Shown here: positions 16,003-25,062 of the stretch, in pieces
Layout of the letters: the number at the start of each line of letters is the position of its first letter
How positions within the stretch are numbered: position 1 is the first letter of the stretch
Source of the DNA: Corallococcus soli
Lineage (GTDB): Bacteria > Myxococcota > Myxococcia > Myxococcales > Myxococcaceae
Assembly (NCBI RefSeq): GCF_014930455.1
Contig: NZ_JAAIYO010000002.1
Location: 310,001-374,000, forward strand
Reading direction: 5' to 3'
Length of the DNA stretch: 64,000 bases
Made by a program: the position numbers and the translations under genes
The notes under the pieces: model-generated
What the model was told of the DNA's origin: nothing
Seen by the model: only the letters and a program-made list of their open reading frames with translations
The model's database searches: none

Positions 16003-17233
16003 AGCCTTCGTTGCGGGTGAAGTTGAGGCCCCTGGCGTCCAGGGAGGAGGAGCGGGTGCTCAGCCGGTAGCCCACCGCGCCCAGCAGCCACGGGCGGATC
16101 TGGTACTCCGGGCCCAGGTCCAGCGTCACCAGCGTGTCGCTCCGGTCACCGGAGAACGAGAGGAAGTCCAGCGCGCCCGCCGCGTGGAGCGCCAGCCGCG
16201 TGCCCATCAGCGAGCGCGCCTCCGCGTAGAAGCGATCATCGCGGAAGGTGCCGTAGGCGGCCACGGGCTCGAAGGAGCGCATGTAGCCACCCTTCAAGGT
16301 GAGCGACGGGCCCCACAGGTACGTGCCCTCCGCCAGCGCCACCAGGGAGCCGCCGCCGCCCGAGGCCAGGTTCTGGCTCCAGCCCGCCTTCGCCGCCAGC
16401 GTGATGCGCGGCGACACGAGCCCCGCGACGCCCGCCATCGCGTGCAGCAGGGCCGCGCCAGGCGTCGTCGTGTCGTTGAAGTAGCCGCGGTACGTGAGCC
16501 CCGTGTCCGCCACCAGCGCCGTCTTCGGCAGGAAGCGCCAGCGGCCCTCCACGCCCAGCCGCAGGTTGCCGTAGTTGAACTGGCTGGCGGCGAGCGGATC
16601 ACACTCCGCCTCCGTGCAGCCCACCGCGGGCAGGCCGCCCAGGGGCTCGAAGAACTCCATCGCGTACGCCAGCGCGGGCGTCAGCTCCAGCGCGCCGCCG
16701 CCGGGCTTCCACTGCGCCCGGATGCGCGCCTCGTTGTAGAGCGACAGGATGCCCGCGCCCAGCGCCACCGAGCGCGTGCGGTCCGAGCGCGTGAGCTGGT
16801 CGCCGACCTCCACGGACAGCGTGCCCTCTGGGTCGAAGCGCAGCGCCAGGTCCGCCATGCCGCCGAGGTAGGACGCCGCGCTGGAGTTCGGCGTCAGCAG
16901 CCCGGTGTAGGCGACGTATTCCAGGTTGCCGCGCAGCGAGAGCGCCACCTTGCGCGACGGCACGTCCAGCATCAGCCCGGGGCGCACATGCAGGGCCAGC
17001 TCGCCGGACAGGTCCGGGGACAGCGGGCCCGTGCCCTGGTCGAGGAAGTAGCCGACGCCGCTGTCCAGCCGCGTCTCCAAATCCAGCGTCGGGTGCAGCC
17101 GCCCGCTGCCCACCTTGAAACCGTTGCCGCCCGGCGGACGTCCGCCCAGGACCTGGGCCGCCGCGCTCCACGGCAGCAGCGCCGCGAGCACCAGGGCCGT
17201 GAGGGCCAGACGGAATGTCCCAGGCTGCATCAT
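15977..17233 (-). CDS. wzpB: Outer-membrane beta-barrel partner of OPX protein, WzpB type
   Basis: This 418-aa protein has a signal peptide ([20 protein letters not shown]) followed by alternating amphipathic strands to the C-terminus, ending in the aromatic GYARLSATY typical of barrel insertion signals. Strands such as [38 protein letters not shown] and [15 protein letters not shown] recur about every 10-12 residues. It overlaps the short OPX gene, matching the Wzp/EpsX-type barrels that myxobacteria use with short OPX proteins as a composite export translocon. No synthesis or Wzx/Wzy genes lie nearby, so polymerisation must be encoded elsewhere. The ATG at 17233 gives the signal peptide; the barrel size (about 18 strands) is estimated. 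Confidence 0.75.
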   Translation of the reverse strand: MMQPGTFRLALTALVLAALLPWSAAAQVLGGRPPGGNGFKVGSGRLHPTLDLETRLDSGVGYFLDQGTGPLSPDLSGELALHVRPGLMLDVPSRKVALSLRGNLEYVAYTGLLTPNSSAASYLGGMADLALRFDPEGTLSVEVGDQLTRSDRTRSVALGAGILSLYNEARIRAQWKPGGGALELTPALAYAMEFFEPLGGLPAVGCTEAECDPLAASQFNYGNLRLGVEGRWRFLPKTALVADTGLTYRGYFNDTTTPGAALLHAMAGVAGLVSPRITLAAKAGWSQNLASGGGGSLVALAEGTYLWGPSLTLKGGYMRSFEPVAAYGTFRDDRFYAEARSLMGTRLALHAAGALDFLSFSGDRSDTLVTLDLGPEYQIRPWLLGAVGYRLSTRSSSLDARGLNFTRNEGYARLSATY

Positions 17234-17343
17234 GGATTCAGGGGCGTTGCGCAAGAGGAGGCGGTCGGCATAGCACGCGATTTTCCCCACCGGGAACAAA
17301 CGCTCTTCGGCCGGGACGCGGCGCGGGGGGAGGGGCCGGGCAC

Positions 17344-17916
17344 TCAGTCGATGGGGCTGGCGGGCGGAGGCCGCACCACCAGGTCCGGCGGCGGCGCGGG
17401 GCGCGTGGGGTCGCCACCGGGGAGGTTGTCGGGCTCCTCCACTTCCACGAAGAGGTTCTCGTCGGTGCGGAAGGCGAGCTGGCCGATGCACTCCTCCGCC
17501 TCCGAGCGCAGCTGTCCCACCTTCTGCTGGGCGATCATCACCTTGGTGAATTCGTGCTCGCCGGGCGCCGCCTCCTGCTTGCTGACGGCCTCCTGGAGCG
17601 CCACGTCCGCCTGCTCGGAGATGCGCAGCAGGCCTTTAATCTGCGTGAGCTTCTCGTTGGCGCAGTTGAGCTTCACCACGTCCTTGGTGCCACGCGCCTC
17701 CTCCACCTTCTCCAGCACCTGGCGCAGGGCTTCGCGCATGGTGCCCAGGGCCTGGGTGCTGCGCGCCACCTTCTCGCTGTCCGGCACGTCGCTGGCCCTG
17801 TCCAGCACCGGCGACGGCGGGCGGGCCGGGGTGGGGGCGGGCGCGGGTGCTTGCGCGAACGCCATCCCGGTGGTCATCACCACGACGAGCATTCCAAGGG
17901 TGCGCATGCGCCTCAC
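17344..17916 (-). CDS. Secreted helical protein of unknown function
   Basis: This 190-aa protein has a signal peptide (RTLGMLVVVMTTGMAFAQ), a proline-rich stretch and a central helical, charged domain (ALRQVLEKVEEARGTKDVVK ... LTQIKGLLRISEQADVALQE) with two cysteines (NCANEK and EECIGQ) that could form a disulfide. The tail is proline-rich. I do not recognise a family. The start is taken as GTG at 17916, with GGAAGG 4 bases upstream; the in-frame ATG at 17907 is an alternative. It lies between the cyclic-nucleotide-binding gene and the polysaccharide-export barrel on the same strand. Confidence 0.7.
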   Translation of the reverse strand: MRRMRTLGMLVVVMTTGMAFAQAPAPAPTPARPPSPVLDRASDVPDSEKVARSTQALGTMREALRQVLEKVEEARGTKDVVKLNCANEKLTQIKGLLRISEQADVALQEAVSKQEAAPGEHEFTKVMIAQQKVGQLRSEAEECIGQLAFRTDENLFVEVEEPDNLPGGDPTRPAPPPDLVVRPPPASPID

Positions 17917-18020
17917 AAGTCCTTCCGGCCCCTAACGTTACGGGAATCGAGCGTAGGAGCGGGGGGGTGGGGTGTCAACGCAATGCCCCATCGTCCTGGC
18001 GTCCGTTGCCCCACGGCGCC

Positions 18021-18467
18021 TCATTCCGGCGGGGCCAGCCGGGCGTTGGCGTCCCGCAGCCGCGCGGAGAGGCTGCGCGCGATGTTCACGACGATGAAGG
18101 TGAACCCCTCCGCGTGAGCAAGTCGGAAGGTGCGCAAATCCTGTGCGGTGAGCTGGAGCAGCTCCACCTCGCCCAGGGCGCGCACGGTGGCGGAGCGGTG
18201 GTCCTTGTCGATGAGGCCCATCTCCCCGAAGAACTCCGGGGGCCCCAGCACGGTGAGCGGCTTCGTCCCGTTGCCCGGGCCGCGGCGCACCACCTCCACC
18301 TGGCCGCGCACGATGACGAAGAGGCTGTCGCCCAGGTCGCCTTCCTCGAACACGACCTCCCCGTCCGCGTACCGGTACAGCCGCGCCAGCTCCGCCAGCC
18401 GCGCCAGCTCCGGGGGCGCGAGCATCTCGAAGAGGGGGGATGTGGCGATGACGGCCAGCTTCTCCAT
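18021..18467 (-). CDS. Cyclic-nucleotide-binding domain protein, no output domain
   Basis: This 148-aa single-domain protein has the CAP_ED fold: SPLFEMLAPPELARLAELAR, the beta-roll YADGEVVFEEGDLGDSLFVI, and a phosphate-binding cassette FFGEMGLIDKDHRSATVRA with the FGE...R.A pattern. No DNA-binding helix-turn-helix follows, so it is not a CRP-type regulator by itself. It may act through a partner. ATG 18467 is preferred because GGGGAG lies just upstream. It follows the Glt-like operon on the same strand. Whether it binds cAMP, c-di-GMP or nothing cannot be told. Confidence 0.85.
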   Translation of the reverse strand: MEKLAVIATSPLFEMLAPPELARLAELARLYRYADGEVVFEEGDLGDSLFVIVRGQVEVVRRGPGNGTKPLTVLGPPEFFGEMGLIDKDHRSATVRALGEVELLQLTAQDLRTFRLAHAEGFTFIVVNIARSLSARLRDANARLAPPE

Positions 18468-18514
18468 GTGCTCCCCGCGGGTCCGGCGCATCCGGAGGGT
18501 CCGGACAGTCGAGC

Positions 18515-19855
18515 CTAATCTCCTGACGAGAAGATGAACGGGTACGAGACGGGGACGTCGTCACTCGGTTTGAAAGGGAACGTCCAGCCGCGGATGGTGG
18601 TGATGATGCAACTGCTGACGCCCTCGGAGCGCAGGGTGCTCTGCTCCACCTCGATGTTTTCCGCGCGACCGTTGGGCTTGAGGTTGAAGCGGACCATGAC
18701 CCTGCCCTTGAGGGTGGGGTCCCGCTTGAGCTCCTTCTCGTAGCAGCGCTGGATGGACGCCTTCATGCGCTGGATGAAGCGCGCCATGTCCTTGGGGCTG
18801 ACCTCGGAGCTGTCCACCTCCGCCGCCGCGTCCGCCACCTGGGGCGCCCGGACGGTCTGCCGGGTGCCGGTGTCCACCTTGCCCGCACCCGTCGTGCCCT
18901 GCACGCCGATGGCCGCCACCTTGCCGCCGGTGTCACCCTGGGGGTTGGCGATGCCGTTGCCGCCGGAGCCCACCGCGAGCGCGCCGTCGCCAGACTTCGC
19001 GCCGGAGAGCGCTTCCGCCACGCTGGTGCCGCCCATGTCGCCGCCGAGCACGTTCTCCAGGGCCCCGCCTTCGCCCTTGCTGCCCAGGATCTTGAGCAGG
19101 CCCGTGCCGGCCACCCTCGACGCCAGCCGCTCACGCTGCTCCGCAGGATTGCCCGCGGGCGCGGCGGTCGCGGTGGCGGTCTTCTTCGGCGGGGCCTTGG
19201 GTTCGTCCGTCTTCTTCTCCGGGCTGGTGCCGGTGTCCTTCGGCTGCTCCTTCACGGGGGCCTGGGGCGGGATGAAGGCGCGCACGAAGCGGTCTTCCAG
19301 CTGCTCCAGTTCGACCTCCGCCTCCACCGCCGGGGGCCGGGTGACGATGAGCGCGATGCTGAGCACGTAGAGCACCAGCATCGCCGTGAGGATGACGAAG
19401 AAGAGCTGATCCAATGTGCGCCAGGAGCTGGACTTCAGCTCCGGCGGGAGGACGGGCTTGGAGCCCTCCGGGGGCGCGGGGACGAAGTGGAAGAAGAGCG
19501 TCGCGTCGGCGAGCTCCACCTTGCCGCGCGCGCTCTCCTGGAGGGGCAGGTCGAAGGTGGCGTCCTCGCGGCGCGTGGCGAGGCCCTGCGAGCGCAGCGC
19601 GTCGAAGTCCACGTCGGACGAGCCCAGGTTGACGCGGCCCTGCATGTGCTCGTCGATGATGAGGTGGAACTGGTTGGAGCGGTTCTCCAGCACCTTGAAG
19701 CGCCCGGGGCGCTCCTGGGCCGCGGGCAGGACGATGGTGTTGCGGGCGTCATCGCCGATGGTGACGGAGTCGTGGAGGACGTGATGCTCCTCGACGATGC
19801 GGCCATCCTGGATGACGCCGACGCGCAGCAGCTTGTGGGCGGTTTGAAGGGCCAT
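18515..19855 (-). CDS. FHA-like/AgmX-PglI C-terminal domain protein, GltG/NfsG-like
   Basis: This 446-aa single-pass protein has an FHA-like N-terminal domain (VTIGDDARNTIVLPAAQERP ... FKVLENRSNQFHLIIDEH). One transmembrane helix follows near residue 155 (TLDQLFFVILTAMLVLYVLSIALIV), then a Pro/Lys/Ala linker and glycine-rich region. It ends with a TonB-like AgmX/PglI C-terminal domain (DMARFIQRMKASIQRCYEKE ... GRVMVRFNLKPNGRAENIEV). This is the architecture of GltG/PglI of the gliding machinery and NfsG of spore-coat assembly. It closes a run of genes with the same order as gltD-E-F-G. It could span the periplasm and carry energy from the inner membrane; that is inference by analogy. Confidence 0.75.
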   Translation of the reverse strand: MALQTAHKLLRVGVIQDGRIVEEHHVLHDSVTIGDDARNTIVLPAAQERPGRFKVLENRSNQFHLIIDEHMQGRVNLGSSDVDFDALRSQGLATRREDATFDLPLQESARGKVELADATLFFHFVPAPPEGSKPVLPPELKSSSWRTLDQLFFVILTAMLVLYVLSIALIVTRPPAVEAEVELEQLEDRFVRAFIPPQAPVKEQPKDTGTSPEKKTDEPKAPPKKTATATAAPAGNPAEQRERLASRVAGTGLLKILGSKGEGGALENVLGGDMGGTSVAEALSGAKSGDGALAVGSGGNGIANPQGDTGGKVAAIGVQGTTGAGKVDTGTRQTVRAPQVADAAAEVDSSEVSPKDMARFIQRMKASIQRCYEKELKRDPTLKGRVMVRFNLKPNGRAENIEVEQSTLRSEGVSSCIITTIRGWTFPFKPSDDVPVSYPFIFSSGD

Positions 19856-19859
19856 GGCG

Positions 19860-20138
19860 CTAGAAGGGATCCTGATCCACGCTCTGGACCACCTTGGGCA
19901 CGAAGCTCTCGGTGCGGTTCAGGTCGTCGAAGCTCGGCTTGGAGCGGTCGAGAAAGTAGAAGGCTTCCGGTTTCTGGATGCGGCCCTCGACGGTGATGGC
20001 ATCCAACTGGATGGCCTTGGGCGCCTTCTTCGTCGCGGCGGGGGTCGCGCTGGCCTCGGACTTCGGGGCAGGCGCGGGGTCCTCCGCCCGGGACGGACGG
20101 GCGGCGACGAGCAGGAGCAGGAGGAGGGCGGGGCGCAT
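19860..20138 (-). CDS. Small secreted protein, GltF/NfsF-like
   Basis: This 92-aa protein has a signal peptide (MRPALLLLLLVAARPSRAED), an Ala/Lys/Pro-rich segment and a conserved C-terminal half (AITVEGRIQKPEAFYFLDRS, then KPSFDDLNRTESFVP). Size and position, between the TPR lipoprotein and the FHA/TonB-like protein, match the small GltF/NfsF component. It lies 14 bp from its upstream neighbour and 4 bp from its downstream neighbour, so it is tightly operonic. The function is unknown beyond that parallel. Confidence 0.7.
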   Translation of the reverse strand: MRPALLLLLLVAARPSRAEDPAPAPKSEASATPAATKKAPKAIQLDAITVEGRIQKPEAFYFLDRSKPSFDDLNRTESFVPKVVQSVDQDPF

Positions 20139-20152
20139 GGGCGTGGGCAGGG

Positions 20153-21631
20153 CTACCGGACTTCGGAGGGAACCTTAGCCGAGGCCGCGGGCCGGGCGGC
20201 AGGGGGCCCCGGGGAGGGGGCAGGGGTCGTGGCGGCCTCGGGGGCCTTGGCCGGGGGCGCGGCGGGCTTCGGCGCCCCGGAAGGCGTCGAGGGCTCGGGG
20301 GACTTCGCGGTGGCGCCAGTCGGCTTGACGGAGGCGTCAGGCGGCTTCGCGGGGGCTTCGGCGGGCTTCGCGGGGGCTTCGGCGGGCTTCGCGGCGGCTT
20401 CGGCGGCCTTGCGCAGGCCTTCCTTGCGTTCGCGCTCGCGGCGGCGGGTCTCCCGGTCGATGCCCTTGTTCGCGTCCTTCACGTACTGGGCGGTGCGCTC
20501 GTCGTCGCCGCCCCGGGCCTGGTACTCGGCCAGGTAGGACACGGCCTTCTGGAGGCGCTCCAGCGTGTCCATGCCGGCGGGCTCCAGGTCCAGGTGGAGG
20601 ATGGCCAGGTTGAAGTACGGGTCCTTGCCGTCGGGCTGGAGCTGGAGCACGCGCTCGTACTCCGCCAGGGCGCGGGCGAAGTCCCCTTCCCCGCGCAGGG
20701 CGTTGCCCAGGTTGAGGTGGGCGGAGGCGAAGTCCGGCGCGGCGCGCACGGCGGCCTCCAGCTCCACGCGGGCGGCGGCGTAGTCCTCGCCCTCGTTGAG
20801 CAGGGTGCCCAGGTTGTTGCGCGCCTCCGCGAAGTCCGGGCGCAGGGCGATGGCCTGACGGAAGCGCTCCAGTGCCAGCGGGCGCTCCTTGAGGCCCAGG
20901 TGCACGAGCCCCAGCGCGTTGAGCGTGGCCGCGTCTTGCGCGTCGATGGCGAGCGCGTTGCCCAGCACCATGGACGCCAGCTCGTACTTGCCCTCGCGGG
21001 CGTACACCTGCGCGAGCACCTGCATCGCGGGCACGTGCTGCTCGTTGGCCTGGAGCGCGCGGCGGGCCTCGGTGACGGCGGGCGCGTGCTTCTTCTGCAG
21101 GAGGAGCGCGAGCGCGAGCGCCGTGCGCCGCGCCACCGAGTCCTCCCTGGCCAGCGACTCGCGCAGCTCCGCTTCCAGCGAGGCCACGCGGCCGGTGCGC
21201 GCGGACAGCCGCACCAGGCAGTCCCAGGCGCTCTCCAGAGAGGAATCCAGCGCGAGCGCCTGCCGGTAGGAGCGCTCCGCGTCGGGCAGGCGGCCCTGGC
21301 GCTCCTGCACGATGCCCAGGTTCGTCCACGCGGGCGCGAGCTTCGGCGACCGCTCCAGCAGGGCCTTGAGCGCCGTCTCCGCGATGCTCAGCTCCCCGCG
21401 CCGGGCGATCTCCACCGCGCGGGTGAAGTCCTTCTCCTGGCCGGAGGTGGACCTGGGCGAAGGGGCTGCCTCCTTTGCCTCGGGGGCGGACTTGGCGGCC
21501 GTGCTCGGGCTCGCGATGGCGCCCGCCGTGGGGCCGGTGAGCGCCGGGTCCGTGCGCGTCGCGGGAGCGGAGGCGCAGGCGGACAGCCAGAGCGTCAGGC
21601 CCGTGAGCGTGAATCGCTGGAGGTGGCTCAT
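20153..21631 (-). CDS. TPR lipoprotein, GltE/NfsE-like
   Basis: This 492-aa protein starts MSHLQRFTLTGLTLWLSACA, with lipobox LSAC, so it is predicted to be an outer-membrane or periplasm-facing lipoprotein. Residues ~85-410 hold about eight tetratricopeptide repeats (AWTNLGIVQERQGRLPDAER, TLNALGLVHLGLKERPLALE, ARNNLGTLLNEGEDYAAARV, AHLNLGNALRGEGDFARALA). The tail is a Lys/Ala/Pro linker containing near-identical KPAEAPA repeats. The start ATG overlaps the stop of the upstream TPR gene (ATGA). Its place in the order large TPR - TPR lipoprotein - small secreted protein - FHA/TonB-like protein parallels gltD-E-F-G. Confidence 0.78.
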   Translation of the reverse strand: MSHLQRFTLTGLTLWLSACASAPATRTDPALTGPTAGAIASPSTAAKSAPEAKEAAPSPRSTSGQEKDFTRAVEIARRGELSIAETALKALLERSPKLAPAWTNLGIVQERQGRLPDAERSYRQALALDSSLESAWDCLVRLSARTGRVASLEAELRESLAREDSVARRTALALALLLQKKHAPAVTEARRALQANEQHVPAMQVLAQVYAREGKYELASMVLGNALAIDAQDAATLNALGLVHLGLKERPLALERFRQAIALRPDFAEARNNLGTLLNEGEDYAAARVELEAAVRAAPDFASAHLNLGNALRGEGDFARALAEYERVLQLQPDGKDPYFNLAILHLDLEPAGMDTLERLQKAVSYLAEYQARGGDDERTAQYVKDANKGIDRETRRRERERKEGLRKAAEAAAKPAEAPAKPAEAPAKPPDASVKPTGATAKSPEPSTPSGAPKPAAPPAKAPEAATTPAPSPGPPAARPAASAKVPSEVR

Positions 21632-24600
21632 CGCGCGCCTTCTTCCGTCAGCCGGGGCGCCGGACCGGTTTCGATGCGCGCGGGGGCCACATGCGGGGTG
21701 AGGCTGCCCACGAGGCCATCCGGGTACACGGTCTCCTGCGCGATGGCGCCCTTGGCCGCCTTGAGGACGGGGTACTCCTTGGGGCGGAAGCGGTTGAGCG
21801 CTTCGAGCGTGCGGTGCGTCCACGCGTTGGAGACGCGGTGCTTGCGCGCTTCCTTGAGCGTGTCGGCGTAGCTCTGCACGGCGCGCTCCTCCAGCTCGAC
21901 GGTGCGCTGGGTGAGCATGTCCTGGTACGTCAGCACCGCGTCGTCACCCAGGCGCTTCACCTCGGGCGGCACGGGGGCCTCCAGCAGCGTGTTGCCGAAG
22001 CGCTCCAGCGCGTACCCGCGCCGGTAGAACGAGGCCAGCGACCACTCCAGCTGCTTGTACGGCAGCACCTTCCCGTACGCCTCGTTCACCGCCTTCAGCG
22101 CCTCCGTCTTCTTCGTGAAGCTCTTCTCCAGGGACTTGCCGGAGCCGGTGATCTTCAGCGCGTCGAAGCGCTGGAACACGGCCTCCGCCTGCTGGAAGCG
22201 GCTGTAGGCGGCGGCCTCGGCGGCGCGCAGCTGCGTGTCGGGCTTCAGGCGGCGCCGGTCGAACTCGTCGGCCGCGGCGGCGTACGCGCGCTGGGCCTCC
22301 TTCGCGTTGCCCCGCTTCGCCCACGCGTCGCCCATGCGCCGCTTCGCGTCCACCACCAGCTCCGCCTGGTCCGCCTTGCTCGCGAACTTGCGGACGAACG
22401 CCTCCAGCGCCTTGATTTCACCCTTCGTGTCGCCCTGCTTCTCCAGGATGCGGGCCGCGCGGTACTGGTTCTCCGGCGCGTTCTTGCCGTGGGGGAACAG
22501 CTCCACGCAGCGCTGGAAGGCGGCCGCGGCCTCCGCGTAGCGCTGCTGGCCTTCGAGCAGGGCCGCCGCGTTGTAGAGCGCCGCCTCGCGCTCCTCCGCC
22601 GCCGGGTAGTCCTTCACCAGCTTCTGGTAGCTGGTGACGGCCTTGTCGAAGTCGTAGGACTTGTGCGCGTTGATGGCCACGCGGAACAGGGCGGTGTGCG
22701 CCCACTGCGACTTCGGATAGTCGCGGTACACGCGCTCGTAGAGCTTCATCGCCGAGTCGAACCGGCGCAGCTCCTCGTAGGACACCGCCGCGTTGTTGAG
22801 CGCCTTGTCGGCGAACTCGTGGCGCGGGGCCTCGTCCACCAGTTGGAGGTACTTCTTCGCCGCCTCGTCGTAGCGCTTCTGCGCCGCCAGCTGTTCGGCC
22901 AGGTTGAAGCGCCCGGCCAGCTTGAAGCGCATCAGCTCGCGGTGCTGCTCGCTGCCCGGGGCCACCACCTGCGTGTTGCTGGCCAGCCGCGCGCTGACCT
23001 CCTCCACGCTCTTCCAGTCCTGGTCGACGAGGAACGACTCGATGATGAGGTTGGTGGCGTAGCCCGCCACCGCGTGCCCCGGGTAGGCCTGCACCACGCG
23101 CTCGAAGCGCGGCCGGGCCTGGGCGAAGTCGTCGTGCGTGTAGAACAGCTCCGCGGCCTGGTAGGCGATGGCGGGCGCGGCCTCCTCCTTCGGGAGCATG
23201 GCCACGTAGGCGTCGGACGCCTTCACCAGCCGCGCCTCCGTCTCCGCCAGGGCCACGGGCGCGTGCGCGCTGTCCTTCGGGCGCTCGGTGGCGCGCAGCG
23301 GCTTGCGCTCCGGCACGCGGCCCTCCTTCACGTCCCGGTCGAGCTGGGCCTTCCACGCGAGCACCGCGTTGTGCGCGGACACGTGGCGGTAGGCGTCGTC
23401 CTGGTTGGAGTCGCGCACCAGCTCGTAGGAGCGCGCCGCCGCGTCGAACTGGTCGGAATTGAAGAGGCTCTCCGCGTGGAAGAAGCGCATGGCGTACGCG
23501 CTCTTGCTGCGCGGGAAGCGCTCCAGGTAGGTGCCGTACGCGCGGGCGGCGGACGCGTAGGTGGTCCGGGCCTGGTCGCCCTTGCCCTCCTTCTGGAACA
23601 CCTGCGCCTGCTGGTGCTGGTACGAGGCGGCGGAGAACAGGCTCTGTTCGGCGAGCGTCTGCGCGTTGGACAGCGCGTTCGGGTCGCCCTTGTTCTTCTC
23701 GTACCAGGCGCCGCCGGGCAGGTAGTCGTTGGAGAGCTTCTCGGACTCCAGCGCGTACAGGTCCATGCGCCGGTCGCGCTCGTAGGCCTGGACGATGCGC
23801 TGCTGGAGGCGCGGCGCGTCCGGGGCCAGCGGCTCCCTGGCCAGCACCTGCTGGTACGCGGCGATGGCGTCCGGGTAGCGCAGCTGCTCGAAGTAGACGT
23901 TGCCCAGGCGCCGGTAGACCTCCGCCTCGTAGGGGCGTCCGCCCCGCTTCGCGAAGACTTCACGGGCGCGGGCCATGCCGCCCCAGGACTCGTCGGCCAG
24001 CGACAGCGCGATGTACTGGAGCGCTTCGATGCGCAGGTCGCCCTCGTCCGCCTTGTCGCCGGACTGCTGGTGCGACTGGTAGTGGTCCAGCAGCAGCACG
24101 AAGCTGTCCACGGACTCCTCGAACCAGTCCATCCGGTAGTACGTCCAGGCGAGCTTGTAGCGGGCCTTGTCGTAGAACCGGTGGGACGTGTCGCGCGTGG
24201 CGGCGGTGTACGCGTCGGCGGCGTTGCGCAGCGCCGCGGGGTCCGTCTCGTCCTCGAACCAGTACTCGCCGATGCGCGTCCACGCGTCGGTGGCGAAGCG
24301 GCTCTTCGGGTAGCGCGTGGTGAGCTGCTGGTAGGTGGCGAGGCTCTCCTCGTCCTTGTGCTGTTCGGAGAGGCAGTAGGCCAGCAGGTACAGCGAGCCG
24401 TCGTTGAGCTTGTAGTCGGGGAACTGCGCGAGCAGCTTGCGGTACAGCGCGATGGACGGGGTGAAGTCCACCTCCGGCTCCGGCGGCAGGTCCGCCATGG
24501 CCTCGTCGGACAGCGTCCGCACGCGCTCCGTGTAGTCCTTGCGCGCGAGCTGGTTCTCGTCCGCCGAGCGCTCGTAGTACAGCTCCGCCAGCCGGAACAT

Positions 24601-25056
24601 CACGTCCGGCGTGGCGCGAGGCTCGTTCGGGTAGCGGCGCAGGAAGTCCTCGAAGCGGGAGATGGCATCCAGCCGGTTCGTGCGCTCCTGCGACTCCAGC
24701 GCGGTGAGGGACTTCTCGTAGGAGCTGGAGAGCGCGGAGCGCTTCTGCGCGTAGCGGCGCTCCACCAGCTGCTTCACCTCGCGGTGGAAGGCGCGCGACT
24801 CCGCTTCGTACGCCTCCAGCGCGCGGCTGACCTCGCCCAGCAGCTTCTCCTGTTCGGGCGTGCGCCCCAGGCCGTCCAGGTAGCGGGAGGAGGGGGCGGC
24901 GACCGGCGCGGGGGCCGGGGCGCTCTTCGGAGCGATGGGGGGCGCGGCTTGCGGCGCGGCCTTGCGGGCGTTCTTGCCCCGGACCTTCGCGGGCGCGGCA
25001 TGGCCGGCCACGGGCGTGAGGACGAGGAGGAGGAGGGCGAGGAAGGAGCGGCGCAT
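21628..25056 (-). CDS. Large periplasmic TPR protein, GltD (AgmU)/NfsD-like
   Basis: This 1142-aa protein has a signal peptide (MRRSFLALLLLVLTPVAGHA) and a basic/Ala-rich stretch. It then consists of tetratricopeptide or TPR-like repeats to the end (DVMFRLAELYYERSADENQL, SLYLLAYCLSEQHKDEESLA, RLGNVYFEQLRYPDAIAAYQ, ALYNAAALLEGQQRYAEAAA). Its length is close to GltD/AgmU. In gliding motility GltD is a periplasmic scaffold; a paralogue next to mglA suggests a related scaffold. It is 6 bp downstream of the 800-aa TPR gene and overlaps the next start by 4 bp. Assignment to gliding rather than another envelope task is not settled by sequence alone. Confidence 0.75.
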   Translation of the reverse strand: MRRSFLALLLLVLTPVAGHAAPAKVRGKNARKAAPQAAPPIAPKSAPAPAPVAAPSSRYLDGLGRTPEQEKLLGEVSRALEAYEAESRAFHREVKQLVERRYAQKRSALSSSYEKSLTALESQERTNRLDAISRFEDFLRRYPNEPRATPDVMFRLAELYYERSADENQLARKDYTERVRTLSDEAMADLPPEPEVDFTPSIALYRKLLAQFPDYKLNDGSLYLLAYCLSEQHKDEESLATYQQLTTRYPKSRFATDAWTRIGEYWFEDETDPAALRNAADAYTAATRDTSHRFYDKARYKLAWTYYRMDWFEESVDSFVLLLDHYQSHQQSGDKADEGDLRIEALQYIALSLADESWGGMARAREVFAKRGGRPYEAEVYRRLGNVYFEQLRYPDAIAAYQQVLAREPLAPDAPRLQQRIVQAYERDRRMDLYALESEKLSNDYLPGGAWYEKNKGDPNALSNAQTLAEQSLFSAASYQHQQAQVFQKEGKGDQARTTYASAARAYGTYLERFPRSKSAYAMRFFHAESLFNSDQFDAAARSYELVRDSNQDDAYRHVSAHNAVLAWKAQLDRDVKEGRVPERKPLRATERPKDSAHAPVALAETEARLVKASDAYVAMLPKEEAAPAIAYQAAELFYTHDDFAQARPRFERVVQAYPGHAVAGYATNLIIESFLVDQDWKSVEEVSARLASNTQVVAPGSEQHRELMRFKLAGRFNLAEQLAAQKRYDEAAKKYLQLVDEAPRHEFADKALNNAAVSYEELRRFDSAMKLYERVYRDYPKSQWAHTALFRVAINAHKSYDFDKAVTSYQKLVKDYPAAEEREAALYNAAALLEGQQRYAEAAAAFQRCVELFPHGKNAPENQYRAARILEKQGDTKGEIKALEAFVRKFASKADQAELVVDAKRRMGDAWAKRGNAKEAQRAYAAAADEFDRRRLKPDTQLRAAEAAAYSRFQQAEAVFQRFDALKITGSGKSLEKSFTKKTEALKAVNEAYGKVLPYKQLEWSLASFYRRGYALERFGNTLLEAPVPPEVKRLGDDAVLTYQDMLTQRTVELEERAVQSYADTLKEARKHRVSNAWTHRTLEALNRFRPKEYPVLKAAKGAIAQETVYPDGLVGSLTPHVAPARIETGPAPRLTEEGAR

Positions 25057-25062
25057 GGCTTC

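Noticed and set aside
18490-18515. Frameshift between the FHA/TonB-like gene and the cyclic-nucleotide-binding gene making one protein
   Set aside because: The AgmX-type domain is complete at its stop codon and the next gene has its own GGGGAG ribosome-binding site.
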